Below the pieces are notes generated by a model. The model did no database searches and was not told where the DNA came from. It was given only the letters and a program-made list of their open reading frames with translations. DNA of 64,000 nucleotides, from contig RCAB01000007.1 in assembly GCA_003640385.1 (NCBI GenBank), positions 62,001-126,000 of the forward strand, written 5' to 3'. Source of the stretch: Setaria digitata (lineage: Eukaryota; Nematoda; Chromadorea; Rhabditida; Setariidae). A program made the translations under genes and the position numbers. Shown here piece after piece: positions 42,601-55,801 of the stretch (its first letter is position 1; each line of letters starts with the position of its first letter).

Positions 42601-43901
42601 TTTATGTTTGGGAATATAAAGCATCTGTTATTTTTAGCTTCTTCAAAAGAAAGAAAAAAAAGCAGATCGATATTAAAAGCGATTATGAGGAACTATTCAG
42701 TTCAATTTTAGATTCATTAAAAATTCTTTTTGCACATAAATAATTGATTAAAATTTAATCATGATTGTTGTTCTTTTTCAAGCCTGGATTCGGATGCATC
42801 ATCAAGTAATTCTGATCTGCTGACACGTTTGGTGACTCCAGTGTCAAATGGAACGGGAGGTGGCAGCAGTGCAACTGGTGCTTCTCAGATCCGAACTGGT
42901 TCACCAACTCTTTTGCCTCGACTGACATCGAGAGATCGGAAGTCTGTTATGGATATAAAAAATGGTTGGTTTCCATGTTCTTACAATAAAATTTATGTTT
43001 TTTATCTATTTATCCAACTTTGAAGATTACCGCCAGTTTATAGTTTTATTTCAAGAAGGATCTCAGAGGCGAATTAGAAGCTGTGCATTATCATAAGTCG
43101 TCATTTCGGTTCCTTAAAATTAGATTAGAAAGGATTTAAATGTTTAAAAATGAGGACTAATATTCCAGTTTTATTCTAGCTTCATATAAGTTGGGGTTTT
43201 ATTTGGTCGAAAAAGACACGACTAGGCTGAAAGTTGTGGTCGCTGCAAGTGTTTTGTGTAGTGATTTTCGGACGTTTTTCCATTTGCAAATGATTATTTT
43301 CATTCGTCTTTGCAAGAACAGTGATAATATAAGTTATCGGTTGCAGGATTCGTAAATCATGCGGGTAACGCTAGTCAGCGTATTTCAGCAAATAATCCGG
43401 GTCTGTCATCAGTGGAGTTGTTGGCTATTATTGCTGATCGTGATGCTGAAATTAAACAGCTGAAAAATGAACTCTTACAGGTAACTGCTAACTAATAAGT
43501 GAGTAGGGGATAACAGTAAATGATCTTCATCACTTTAAAATCTTTCATCTATTCTTTGTTTCTCATTCTTATCCGTTTATCCATGTTTGTATTTTAATCC
43601 AATCTTTTCTTCCCCTATATTTCTTGTTCAGTTAGTTGATCATGGGTTGTGAATCATCCGAAATACTGCAATGGTAAATAAAATTTTCAGTTGTTTCAGA
43701 AATTTTCAACTGTTTCAGAAATCAGTTGAACACCAACTTCAAATATCACGTGTTTTGGAAAAAGTGTCGGATTTAGTGAAAACAGCGGTAAATACTAATG
43801 TTCAACGAGAAATAATGTCAGCGATGACAGGAATGGCCGGTTTAAGCGGTTATGATAACGGTTTTTGTGACAAAAGTTATGATGATGACAGTGATTTGTA
43901 G
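39660..43901 (+). CDS. protein with two zeste-type Myb/SANT-like DNA-binding domains
   Basis: Ten exons join in phase to 537 aa: 39660-39721, 40103-40210, 40342-40438, 40867-41212, 41563-41671, 41845-42018, 42372-42590, 42783-42964, 43347-43480, 43719-43901. Residues about 67-140 (MNRERGLEIVAMAGRYEALV, then NKIWRKITEEIN and LTFEQCKKLCKYYKRK) match the pattern of the zeste-like Myb/SANT domain (Myb_DNA-bind_5). A second copy lies at about 275-343 (KKERGQYVCKLAETF, NQVWKQITDSTN, LTIEQTKKLYANYRRK). Gln/Ala tracts separate them. A likely coiled coil at about 455-510 (ELLAIIADRDAEIKQLKNEL) suggests dimerisation, and the tail is acidic (DDDSDL). The likely role is nuclear, sequence-specific transcription control, by family inference. 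I do not recognise a named orthologue. The start ATG follows TTTTCCAG closely, so it may be an internal methionine if the upstream exons are real. Exon 4 has a duplicated front end at the N at 40797. Confidence 0.8.
40650..40944 (+). repeat. 147-bp duplication around a single N (probable assembly artefact)
   Basis: Bases 40650-40796 and 40799-40944 are the same sequence except for one substitution (AATATT versus AAGTATT) and one base in a T run (8 versus 7), with an N at 40797 between them. Both contain the end of intron 3, its TTGCAG acceptor and the first 26 codons of exon 4. Only the second copy continues in frame. This is what unmerged overlapping contig ends or two haplotypes would look like; the real gene probably has one copy. 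Confidence 0.85.
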
Positions 43902-46900
43902 TAATCTACTGCTGCTTTATCTGCGTTTCAATTATTCCAGTTATCATAAGTCCGCAAATCTAAAGTCATTCATGAGTTAGCGTTGTAACTTTTCATTATT
44001 TTTGAAATATTGTTTAGAGATTATTTTTTATCTTACTCGATTACTCTCTTTGAATTTTTTTTTTTTTTTAAGTTCGGAAACAACTGAAAAATTTATACGT
44101 TTTGTGTTGCTAGTGGAACTTCAGCATTTACCACATGGAAATTTGTTAAGGGCTTACTTTGTTGTTATTATGTTGAAGTTTTTCGTTTAGTTTGCTTGTT
44201 TTCTGGGAATTTCCTAATGGTTGTGTGTAAGTACAATTCTTATATCCTTATGTATTATTTGATTTTTATTCCATTTTCGAATTTAAATCGGTTTATAAAA
44301 CTATCTTTTGAATAACCACTCTGTTTTCCTTCCATTCGATTCTCTTTACAAGCATCTAAGTTGTCTCAAGAAATCCCAATTTTTGCAGTTTTGCTGTGAC
44401 ATTTTTTGTTGGTGAATTATTAATATATTCTTTTCGATTAGTTAATGGGCTTTTTTTTTTTTCCAAAAGTTGTAGCACTAGTTTTGAGTACAGTTAGAGG
44501 TAGGTGTCACATCACGGCATATCATTTTTATCCCTTCAGTTTCTCTGTCTTGCTCTTGCCATTGTTTGTTATCTCTTATGTTTTTGGAAGCTCATTTTTT
44601 CCACTGAATCTTGCCTCGCTTGCTGTACTCTATTTGTCGTTTATTATTCAATCATTTACTTTATAAATGATTTCCACGTTAAATTTCTTAATTAATTTAT
44701 CGTCAAACTTAAAGATTTCCGGTATTGCAAGCAGTTGGTGTCTAATTGATTCATAAATTATGGTTCGGTGAATAGAAATCGGTCTTTTTCATTTTCTTTC
44801 TATTTTTTCTTCTATATCGTGGATGTTGATTCGTTGTTCATATGTGTATTATACGGTGTTGTTATGTTACTTTAACATAATAGTTTCAAATAATTGGTAT
44901 AAGCTAGCTATTTTGAACTGCTAGTGTTTGCAATTAAATCAGAACTAAATTCTAAATTCAAAGTGTGTTACATAACTATACTCTTTCATTTTCGATTTAG
45001 GAGCAGACTAGATGAAAGAGTATTACGGTTGGTGGAAATTTAAGGCTTAAGATTTAAAAGCAGTTAATGCAATTTACCTGTGAGTTGTCATCGTATTGCT
45101 TCTAAGTGAAAGCACCCGTATGCAAATTATATGTTGTAACTACAAGCCTCTAGAATGGAGCAGCGAGGATACAATTAGATTTAATGTTTTTCAATTTGTG
45201 TGGACTGAGGACGGTACATGCGTGATGAAGCATTTAATTAGAACATTATCATTCATTGTTTACTCTTTAAGCCTAAGCCGTACGTCGTCCTTTACTGATA
45301 TTCCAAAATGTGGTAATTTGGCGCAAGGAAGACTTCAGGTGTTTTAATTTGCCATTTTATTCTCTTAATTAGCGATGCATTGAAAATTGCTAGGCAGTTA
45401 GCATTACTGATTAGTTTAAAACAATACATTTTTGTATGGAAACAGAGATGATGCAACCGTGTGAGCATACAATCGATGAAATTCCTAGGAAATATTGTCA
45501 GTATCCTTATGTTTTAAATCGTATTTTGTAAAAGAGAGATTTTCGGTGGATGTAATTTAAGATTTATTCAGGAAGTGAAGCAGGAAATTTGTATAGCTTG
45601 AAGCTGAAAATCGGAAAAAAGAGTTACTGTTGCGCTATAACAAAAATTGTAAAGCTTTCCATCGCATAGTGGTCGTTTTCTGCGTTGTTTTATTTATTGT
45701 GCCATTTAGAAAATACTTTAAAGTGAAATTTTGAATCCAAACACTTCTTTAAGTATCAGGAAGAACACTAAGAGCATAGGAATGTGGAGGAAATGAAACA
45801 AGTGCATGAAGCCCGAAGTTGGTATCAATAATACTAACACACTAAATATCAGTAAGACTCGTTTTTTTTCTTCTTGTACTTAAAACATTTGCATAAGAAA
45901 TTACCAGTAGGAAAATAAACTATCAACTGAGACTAAACACAATTTATTAATAATTTCTGTCAGCTCTCATGTATATTATTAACATATTGTCAGAGATTTA
46001 ACATGTAAATAAAACTTTGTGGCATTGTTGATATATATGTGTGTCAAGTTAATTAAACAGAAATACAAATCAAATCATACTATTTTAGAATTAAGACTTG
46101 AGCGAACATTTGATATGAATGTTAATTGAATTTTACCAACTTATGAAAGAAACGGATTACAGTGCACATTGTTAAGTTGAATATTAAGGTGGTTTCAGCC
46201 TGTGAAATATCTTAGAGATTATCAGTATGAGTAAAGGTTATCAAGTTGTCCGAGGTATTCTGAGCATATCAAAGATTTGTCATGAATTTTTATACTATAA
46301 TGCTTTCCATATCGTTTCTAGCAATATCTTCCTTGTAATTTTCTAGCTTGCAGTGATTAGTTATCTCTGGAACTACTAAGCTAGAATTATTGTGTTTATG
46401 ATCTAGCACAAAGTAGCTATTCAATAGGAAGCAAATGCAAGTATATTTCCAACCTTATTGTCCAATGATATCTTTTCAAACTGATTCATCGAACAATTAC
46501 TGAAAGTTTTAAAGTGAGTAGAAGAACATGGAGCAGAACTTTTTCTACTATGAAGCTGATTTTGAAGTTAAGCTAGTTTCAATATTTATAGGTATTCGTT
46601 TTTATGGCAAGTGTCAAAGAATGATAACCTGTTTTAATTATAAATATAAATTACATCAGATTACTGAAATTATGGCATTCTTTAAAATAGTTTAAACGAG
46701 ATATTATCCATTATAAAAAAATCGTATTTTTTCTTTTTATTAAAATTCTGAGCAAAACTTGATATCCAGCAACAAAGTTTTGGTTAGCGGTGGCTATTCA
46801 GCTAAATAAGAAATAGTTTTTTAAAGCATAAAATCATGAAACACCCTTCACAAACTAGACTTTTTTTGAGAAGACAAATTCTTTTTATAAAAAAAAAAAA

Positions 46901-47463
46901 GCTTTGGTCACTAGTGGAAGGTAAACAACAAATGTCAGCAAATATGTCAACTTTACAATTCTCTATTTCTCTATTGCAATACTTCGATTTTGTAGACATA
47001 GAATCATTAATTTATTCACCGCTGACAATATTTTCACCTATCACTTAGGTAAGCTACCGATCGGTCAGTTTTTTTTTTTTTTTTGTAAATGATAAAAGCT
47101 GAAATAGAACATTATTAATATTTTTTTGCACTTTCTCGAATAGCAGCTTCCATCTCTAGTGGCATATTTAGACCGATCAGCAGATTCTCTTCCATATCAT
47201 TGTTCTTTTGAGTAAACTGTTGATGTTGAAGAGTGTGCTCGATCCTGAACTTGCAGAGCATTCTGAGATGAGTGTGCACTAACACTCTCGAAGATTGCAG
47301 CAGGAGGAAAGATAAGTGCTAAGATCGAGTCGAGCAGTGGCAAAGTAGCGAAATCTCTGATCGAGAAGTGTGTAATGCTCGAAGTGCTGCTTCCTGTACT
47401 GCCCTTCCTAGCACAACATGATGATGACCTAATGTTTCGTCTCTTCTGACGTTTCACGCAAGT
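43902..47463. other. intergenic stretch between zeste-like gene and kinase
   Basis: Only short AT-rich frames without motifs are present. An AATAAA at 46008 is the clearest poly(A)-like signal I noted, but it is 2.1 kb past the stop, so the 3' end of the zeste-like transcript is unclear. The last 300 bases before the kinase start are less AT-rich and probably hold its promoter and 5' UTR. A minus-strand frame of 86 codons (47197-47457) overlies this part. Confidence 0.5.
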
Positions 47464-50400
47464 ATGGGTAATTACAAGTCACGTCCGCCATCCTCCTGTG
47501 CTGGTAATATTTGCGTTTTCTTTTTATCGAACTAAGAAGAAAAATTGAACCATTGGAAGTTGAGAAAAAGAAGTGATTTTCGTACTTCCTAGTTCATATA
47601 ATTTATGCTTCGGGAAGTTAATTTTATTCTTATTCAGATGAATTAAAGAAAAAAATTAGTGAGGGTTATGCAGTGGTAAGATCAAGGCTCAATGATGACG
47701 TTAAACCACGTTTTGATACTTGGAATATGCTGCAGAATATATGTTTGTAAGTATTGCTTTAATATACGAAAGCTAGCATTTTCTCGGAATCAAACCAATG
47801 TAACAATTAGCCTTGCTGATGTAACAAATAATGAATTTTTTAGTCAAGGTACACTGAAAATGTTGGAAGAACCATTGAAAGGTTTGAAAATTTTGGATGA
47901 ACGTACTGAAGACCATCAGCTCTCACTACTGCATCTCATTTGCGCTGGACATTCAGAACAGGTAACCTTTAATTCAGATCAGTTGGCTCCTAAGTAATTA
48001 TTGTCAAGTTACTAGTGTTTTTTTTTTTGGGCTTTTTATCCTCATATGAGTTTCTCGAAGTTTGAATTTATTTCAGCAACCTGAAAAGGTCGAACTTTTG
48101 CTTGAAGTGTGTGGTGACAACGAGATGAAAAAGGAGTCACTTTTGAAGCACCTCTCTAAGAATGGCTTTTCTGCCCTTCATTTTGCCGTTTATAAGGTAT
48201 GATATCATTAATCTTTTATCTCAATACCTAGCACCTCTTAGAACTAATTATCTTCAGCACAATTATTATCTAATAAACATAAGTGTAGATAGCTAATTAG
48301 TGATTAATTAGTAGCAAGTGTCACAAGTTAGACTCAACTCCTTCAGTTAGTTACATGCTTTCAGCATCATCGGTCTTCGTCTCCATGAAACATCATTTTT
48401 TGTTGCTTTCTTTCTCCTTTTTTTGTCATTGAAAAGATAGGATTGGAAAGAAATCCATCATCATTTAACCCTCCTTATAATTCTTCAGTTGACCTTATCA
48501 GATTTGCTCATCTGAGCCTTAAATTTAAATTAGAAACTTCATTAATGAACTAATCTCATCCTCCATGACTATTTCATACTTGCTAGGCTGAAACAGAAAC
48601 AGTAGAAAAGCTGCTGGCAGCTGGAGCAGATGTTGATTTCGCAGGTCGTAACAAATTGCCGCCACTGCATTTGGCGGTGATGTGCGGGAATGCTGAACTG
48701 GTGGAGAAACTGATTGACCGAGGTGCTTCATTACAGGCCGCTGACTTCGTGAACTTCACGCCACTTCATTGCGCTACTTATTTTGCTCATGAAAAGGTTG
48801 AAATATGTTAAATGAAATTGGAAAGTGAAGTTGAACGCTCTGATGATGCTGTTTTTTGTTTGATAAATTAGGACCTTGTAGATAGTACGTTTGCTGATGA
48901 AACGTGGAGCTGATCCAAATGCATCAGGTGGAGTACGAGATCGGCCACTACATCTAGCCAGCAGTAAAGGACAGATCAGTATTGTTTCTGCACTTCTCGA
49001 AGCTGATGCTGATCGTTCGTTTTTAACTTAATTTCAAGATATTTTTACTAATTTCTGGGAAGCAATCATTCACTTACAATTAACTTCATGCAGTTCTGTC
49101 TAGAAATCAATGATTCTTGGAAGCTATTCATTAATTTAAGCTTGTTTATTCATTTACTCCAACTATGCTACTGCTCATTATCAACAGATCTGTTCATTCT
49201 TTTCGTAAATTGCTGCTTACAAATTATTTAGATTATAAATTTTTACTGTTTTATAGCAACTCTAGCTGATGATGAGGGCAACACATCTTTGCATTTTGCT
49301 GCTAAAACAGGCCATGTTGGAATCATAGATTTATTGCTCCTAAAAATTGGTGCTGGACATCAGGAAGTATGTATTATCTTACCATTAATTACAAGCAACA
49401 TTTGTAAGTCTTTTGCAATTCATTAGTCGGAGATCATAAATTGATTTGTATTTTATAATTTTATATAATATAATTTCCTTCTTTAAAAAAATGCAGCCTG
49501 AATATCGTAACCGACCGACTGTTCATTGTGTGGAAGCTTCAAATTAGCCATGAGAATAATTAGACTGAAGTAAAGATTTCTGAATCTTTGCAGCAGCCTA
49601 TATATGGTGTTGAATTGTTTTGTTCGATACGAAGTTTCATACAGCTCTGTACATTGAGTAATTATCATTCTCAAAATCCACGTCATAATCAGCTCATAAA
49701 ATTTAGCTTTTGTGTTCCAATTAAATGTCTTTTCTAAGTCTAATGATTAAGCATAAATTATTGTAGTTGCAAGCAACTCTTTCAATTAAATTCCATTTTA
49801 GTTAGCTTTGAAAACGAACGTTTATGGTGATACACCACTTCATACAGCCTGTTATGCAGGTCGTTTAGATGCTGTGAAACGACTGTTGACTTTTGCTGGA
49901 TCGAATACTCTAAATATGGTAACTTTTTCATGCGAGGTCAAAATTTCCAATCTTTTTAGACCCTTATCAAAAACAAGTTGAAGTAAATTATAAATTTTAT
50001 TCCAGGAAAATGTTTTCTCCGAAACACCTCTACATGCAGCATGCACGAATGGCCGAAATTTGGAATTGGTAGCGTTTTTATTAAAACAGCCTGGTGTAGA
50101 CGCTAATTTTCAAGGACAGGACGGTCATACTGGTAAGTACACCTTCCCGTGAAACTTTATCTACCAGTAAAAAAAGTTCTTTCTTTAGAAGACTAGAACT
50201 GTGCATTACTTTTGAGAAATTCATTGCGGATTCAAAAGAACAATCGCATATTTGAGTTGAATAAATTCTCCTCATATTTTTAAGCTCATTTGAAATGATA
50301 CCCTAGAATTCTAGCCCTTCACAGTGCGTGCTACCATGGACATCTACGATTTGTACAATTTCTTCTGGATAATGGCGCAGATCAGTCATTGACCGCTCGA

Positions 50401-53400
50401 GCTGTTGATTATCCACTACTGCCAACTGCAACGTCAAGCGGCAAGCTTTAATTTCTTTCAGTTTATGTGTGAGATGCACTGATAAAAACTCGTAGTTATT
50501 AGTTTGTTTGTTTCTATTTTATCCTCTAATTAACAGATAAAGCATGATGAAGGATTGTCTGCTAATTAAATCTCGTAAGCTGTTAGGGAGACTGACTTAT
50601 TGGAAGTATGCTTGTTTGCTCATTTTCTAAAGGTTGCTTGAGTCGTACATCATGATCCTTATAGATCCTTATAATTATGAAGTGTGAAATTAATTTCTTA
50701 CACTACTAAAGCTCAATTCTTCTGAAAACAAGAATAGTAATGATTTCTGACATATTTCAGGTAGTGCACCTGTATCATCAACTGTAGCTCAAACGATGGT
50801 CACATTGTCCAAAGAGTCTGGAAATTCAGTTACAGGCAGTACATCCATTTCATCTGCAAGTCTTAACGACGATCAACAACAAACTCCTATTATTTGGGCA
50901 TACGAAAAGGGCCACGATCAGATTGTTGCTTTGCTCAAGCATTATGCTAACAAACGTCCAGATTCTGACGTTTGTTCAGAATATAGGTATATTTATTTCT
51001 GAGGAAAATTTTTTTTTAAAAAAAATTCTAGGAAAAATTCATTTCAATTAATTTTGTAATCAAAGTTACCATTTAGTTCTGGTGAGAGCAGTTATACACC
51101 ACTCCCTAGTCCTCTCGGACGGTTACGATCAATGACCAAAGAAAAAGTTGAAATATTGCAATTACGAGCTTCACTTTGCAATCAATTTCATCTTTCACTA
51201 ACGGATGTCGACTTTCAGGTATCCATAATTCTCATGTTATTATAAGGAGGAAAAAAAAAAAGAACCATTAGGAAGTCATTCGTTTTAGTGAGAAATTTAT
51301 TTCAGGAAGCTATTGGTAGCGGCTCATTCGGAAAAGTTTACAAGGGTACGTATCGCGGTAAAATAGTTGCCATTAAAAGGTAAAGTCATGCAGTTTTTTA
51401 GCTGTGTTTGGAACTTGAAACCTGGAAGGGTCATACTTCAGGTACCGTGCAGTGGCATTTGGTTCGAAGAGCGAAGTTGATATGTTCTGCCGTGAAGTAT
51501 CAATTCTGAGTAAACTACAACATCCAAATGTTATTAATTTTGTTGGCGCATGCTTAGATGATCCAAGCGTAGGCTTTGCTTTAATTTTTCATTAAAAGTT
51601 CTACTTTTTAAACAATAATTTTGAAATTAAAGTTAAGCAAGTTATATGCGATAAATTTGGGAAATTCGCCTTACACACTTTGCAAACATCCCTAAGAATT
51701 ATTATTTCCTTTTTTCTTTTTCCTTTCACATTTGTCTTTCTTCTTATCTTACTTTCCACCTTCTAAAATATATTTTTGGATTCTCACCGTTTTTTTTTTT
51801 TTTTTTTTGATTGCTTGATTTTGCAGCAGTTTGCAATTATCACAGAATTTCTTGTTAATGGATCTCTATTTTCATTACTGCATGAACAAAAGCGGTAAGC
51901 TATTATTTAAGATTAGCTGAATCCACCTTACGAATTGACTTGACCTATTTTTAAGAAATTTAATTAGAAATAAATCAGAAAATTAGCTGGAACCTTAAAA
52001 GTAGAAATTTCTCCAGGGAACCTTTTGGCAGAAACTGATTGTAGGGTTCTAGAAATGGCCTTACGTTTAAATATCGGAATTGACGTTGCACGTGGGATGC
52101 GGTACTTGCATGAGCTTGCTCAACGACCAGTGATCCATCGAGATCTCAATTCTCATAATATCTTGCTTCATGAAGATGGACATGCTGTGGTAGCAGATTT
52201 CGGTGAATCTCGCTTTATGGCTCAACATGACGATGAAAACATGACAAAGCAACCGGGTGTATGTCAAATATTCTTCAAGTTCAAACAAACGAATGACTGC
52301 AAAGTTAGATGTGGAAGATAGGAAGATATTACTGTAAATTAGTGAATTTTTGCATAATAAAGTATTGTGAAGTTGATTTTCTTCATGATTTTAATGGAGC
52401 GATTTTCTCTTTTTATTTATTATTTATCTTCCGCATTTGTAAACATAAATTTAAAGTTTTCTAAAAACTTCCCTATTCTAGAATCTTCGTTGGATGGCAC
52501 CTGAAATTTTTACCCAATGTGGTCGGTACGATCGAAAAGCAGACGTATTCAGTTATGCTCTTTGTATTTGGGAACTTCACGCTGCAGAGCTACCGTTCGC
52601 CCATTTGAAACCAGCGGCAGCTGCGGCTGAGATGGCCTATAAACGAGGTTCGAGTTCGTAGAGAAGCATTGAAATTTGGCGTTCAGATTTTCACTTCAAA
52701 CGGTTGACATAATGATCTGTGCAGTATATTTCATTATATTTTTGCACATTTTATAGCTATGGTTATCAATAAGATTATCTGATATTTCTATTCATAAAGC
52801 TTGACTTGATAATTTTGATAATATTAAATTAACACAGCTACCATGAAATTTGCTAAGGAAGACTATATTTTATAAGTAATTGCATAAAACTAAAACCTAA
52901 TTATTGAATTTTCATATTCGAATTTCAGGTCGCCCACCACTACCCTCACATCCAACTGTTCAGTTCCCGGCACATATTTTATACACTATAACATCGGCAT
53001 GGCATCATGATCCGAAATCCCGTCCCGCTTTTGCCGATATTTTACCGAATATCGAAAAATATGCATCACCAGTTAAACCATCTAGTGGATTATCTCCTAG
53101 TAATGGTACAGCTGATTGTGGATTGTTGTCTGTTTCGGAGCTCAAGAATCACTGGGAAAGCAAAGGAATGTCGCAAAGTGGGTGTTCAGTTTGAAAAGAA
53201 ATTTAAAAAAAAAAAGTCTGGTGGTATAGGAACCACGTTGAAATTCGGAGTTCATAGCTCGATAGCTCAGAACTGTTCATTGAATTTCACTGTTAAGAAT
53301 GAAACAGAACTAAAGCTTTTAAAAAATGGGAATTACTTTTGATGAATTATAAACTGGCATCTATTATCAAGTCTTGAAGGTGAAGACTGCCTACTTGAAA

Positions 53401-54574
53401 TTAATTTATATTTTTCATACTTTTACTCTTTCAAATGATGGACCGACAATGGTATTTTTTGTCAAAAACTTCAATAAAGCTGAGCAGATTATTATTCCAT
53501 CATAGTAAATTCTGCTTTTCTTTGCCAGTCCTGTCTACTTATGTTTACCTTCATTACTATTTTAAGTCTAGAATGATTGAATTATCATTTTTATAGTACT
53601 ATAGTACATTTTCCGATGTTATCATTGTCACATTCATCTCACTTTATAATGATCATTGTCGTTATCGTAATAAGCAATAGCTACAGTAATTCAGAAGAAG
53701 TCTAATCCCGAGAAAGTTATGCTTTACCCGAAATTTTGAAATCTTCAAAGCAGTTTAGTGTTCATATAATTTCCAGCTATCAACAGCTTTTGTCTTTTTT
53801 TATTGAATCTCATAAATATCATAATGTGATTAAATTTTGCTTTGAATTTGAAAAAAAAAAAAAATCTCTCCGTCTTTCTTCTTTGCGGTTGAGATTTTAA
53901 AATTTCTTTATTATTTATATTGTTATTGCTCTGATAACTCTATGATTCTTCTTTTTTATTTTCACTTTTATTTAGCCTCATCTTGGTTATTCAATAGTAT
54001 CATTTTCAAATTTTAAAAATCCTCATTTCTTTTTTTTTTTTTTTTTTTGGCATCATTTTTCGTGGTCACTCATCCATCAATGCACCTGGCTTGAAGGCTA
54101 TTTGAAACAGCTGTAATGGCTCGAAAATGTTTTCGAGAAGAGAAAAATCTTTTGATGCAAGAAGTTTGCGTCCTAATTTGTTTATTAATTTTTCAAATGA
54201 GAAAAAAGTTGAGTGAGCATTGCAGTGTTACCTAGCAGCAGGTATCCTTGTATTGCCATAGATACCGGCTGATAAATTCATAAATTGACTGGCTGTGTAA
54301 GTTTTTTGAGATTTGAACTGATTCATCTGAATGACATCTAGCCGTGCTGATCAGTATTGCATTTCAAATTTCAGATTCTGCACAGTAATATCATTCCACT
54401 GCGATGATCTTTTCAGGTACCACTAGTGGAATAGCTTCATCATCTTCTACGTCATCTTTCTCACCATCAGTATCACCCTCAACGAAAACAGTCGACGAAC
54501 TTCGGCAACGACTAGATCGCAATGGATATGTTTTACAATCTGTTATCACCACTGATAATTCTTTTATCTCATAA
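47464..54574 (+). CDS. TNNI3K: TNNI3K-type ankyrin-repeat protein kinase
   Basis: Nineteen exons join in phase to 888 aa: 47464-47503, 47638-47746, 47811-47961, 48077-48196, 48587-48796, 48882-49014, 49257-49366, 49802-49918, 50006-50132, 50315-50440, 50761-50986, 51077-51218, 51306-51379, 51442-51568, 51827-51894, 52045-52258, 52482-52647, 52929-53177, 54417-54574. The start MGNYKSRP is the family start. Ankyrin repeats (TPLH/ALH motifs) fill about residues 90-490. A TKL-class kinase domain follows at about 538-815: P-loop [11 protein letters not shown], Lys561 in VAIKR, catalytic HRDLNSHN (Asp660), DFG (Asp678), and the activation segment [15 protein letters not shown]. All catalytic residues are present, so it should be active on Ser/Thr or Tyr. 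In vertebrates the orthologue is cardiac and binds troponin I; here a muscle role is only inference. The tail is Ser-rich. Intron 10 starts with GC. Compared with about 835 aa in human, it is slightly longer. Confidence 0.95.
53178..53478 (+). other. TNNI3K: possible alternative 3' end of TNNI3K
   Basis: If intron 18 is not removed, the frame continues past 53177 for only a few codons (GCSV) to TGA at 53192-53194, and an AATAAA at 53473-53478 could end the transcript. The product would lack the Ser-rich tail encoded by the exon at 54417. The donor of this intron (GTGGGT) is weak and the intron is long for this gene (1239 bases), which makes such an isoform plausible. Confidence 0.4.
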
Positions 54575-55801
54575 TGTATCTTTCTTTATAAATGCCGTTT
54601 TGTACGGAGGAAAAACATTGAACCACTGCATAAATCTTTAAATTTTGGCCCATTTCTTTTTTTTTGCATAATACTAAGTTAGAATCCATTGATATATAAT
54701 TAATCAACAGCAGAGTGTCAGTTTTCTGGAAATGGAGTTATGTTGCCAAGCAAGAAGATTTTTTAATATCAATTTGCATAACTATCATTTATTTACATTG
54801 CTTTAAATGGAATGAATTGTTATCACTTGTGCATATTAACTGTTCACTGCTAATAGCTATTAAAATTGTAAACTTTTGCAACGTACCAACTTCTACTTGA
54901 GAGGAAAATATTTTCATTTTTTGCAAGAAATTTTAGAATTTCTGCGAACAAATTTACATTTAACACTAAATTTTACATTGCATTTCCAATCAATGCGGTC
55001 CATTTCATTTGTCCACTATATCACATTTTGTTAATTACACTTCTCTATTCATTTTCCTTGTTCTCGAAATAGAAACAAAAAGAACTATTCTATAAAATTT
55101 AATGAATTTTGCAGCAAACATTTCACTGAGTCATTATTAATTGGCGAAGTGCTATTCTAGCCAGTTCCTCTGCAGGAATATGCAGTCTTAATCTGATCGA
55201 TAGGTATGTTTTAGTGAATAATCAGCAATCTTAGTTATAATTGGATACAACATAAAGACTTCAATCATGTGCGAGTGTTTAAAATTATCTCTGTTTTCTG
55301 AAATTAATTAGAAATTAAAAATGTGGTAGAGAGTCGTGGGTGTATGATTCTCATGTATAACAGAAGGAACTAAGGATTTTATAAACAGGGAAAGCGCGAT
55401 GATTTTCATAAATGTTTTAGATTTAACCTGTTGACGACTTTCAGACTTCATCTACCGATTTATATCTCTTCATCTTTTAAATCTCATTAATCTTAATAAC
55501 CAATTGCATAAAAAAATAGTTCAAATATGTTTCTATTATATATATATATCGAAGTTTAAAAAAAAAGAAGTAAATTAAAAATAGAAGTTTTATTTCGTAA
55601 TCCATTTTATAAAGTATATAATTTGTCATTTATGGTATTCTTTTTCCAAACTTAAAAGGTTAGTTATCTAATTTTAAAAAAATATTTTTCTGTTTTTGGA
55701 AATTAATAAGCAACCAGTGGTAATATGGCTTGACTGACAAATCTCGAGCTATGAATTTTGACTGAAATAAATCTCACTGACAACAAAACAACGACATCAA
55801 C
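54575..55801. other. intergenic stretch between kinase and tetraspanin
   Basis: AT-rich sequence with no supported gene. It holds the 3' UTR of the kinase, without a clear AATAAA close to the stop, and the upstream region of the tetraspanin. A short TA repeat lies near 55541. No trans-splice-like acceptor lies directly before the tetraspanin ATG. Confidence 0.55.

Noticed and set aside
52025..52044. Earlier acceptor (CTCCAG at 52016) for the kinase exon at 52045
   Set aside because: Using it brings in a TGA in frame. The GATTGTAG acceptor gives [10 protein letters not shown], in line with the family.
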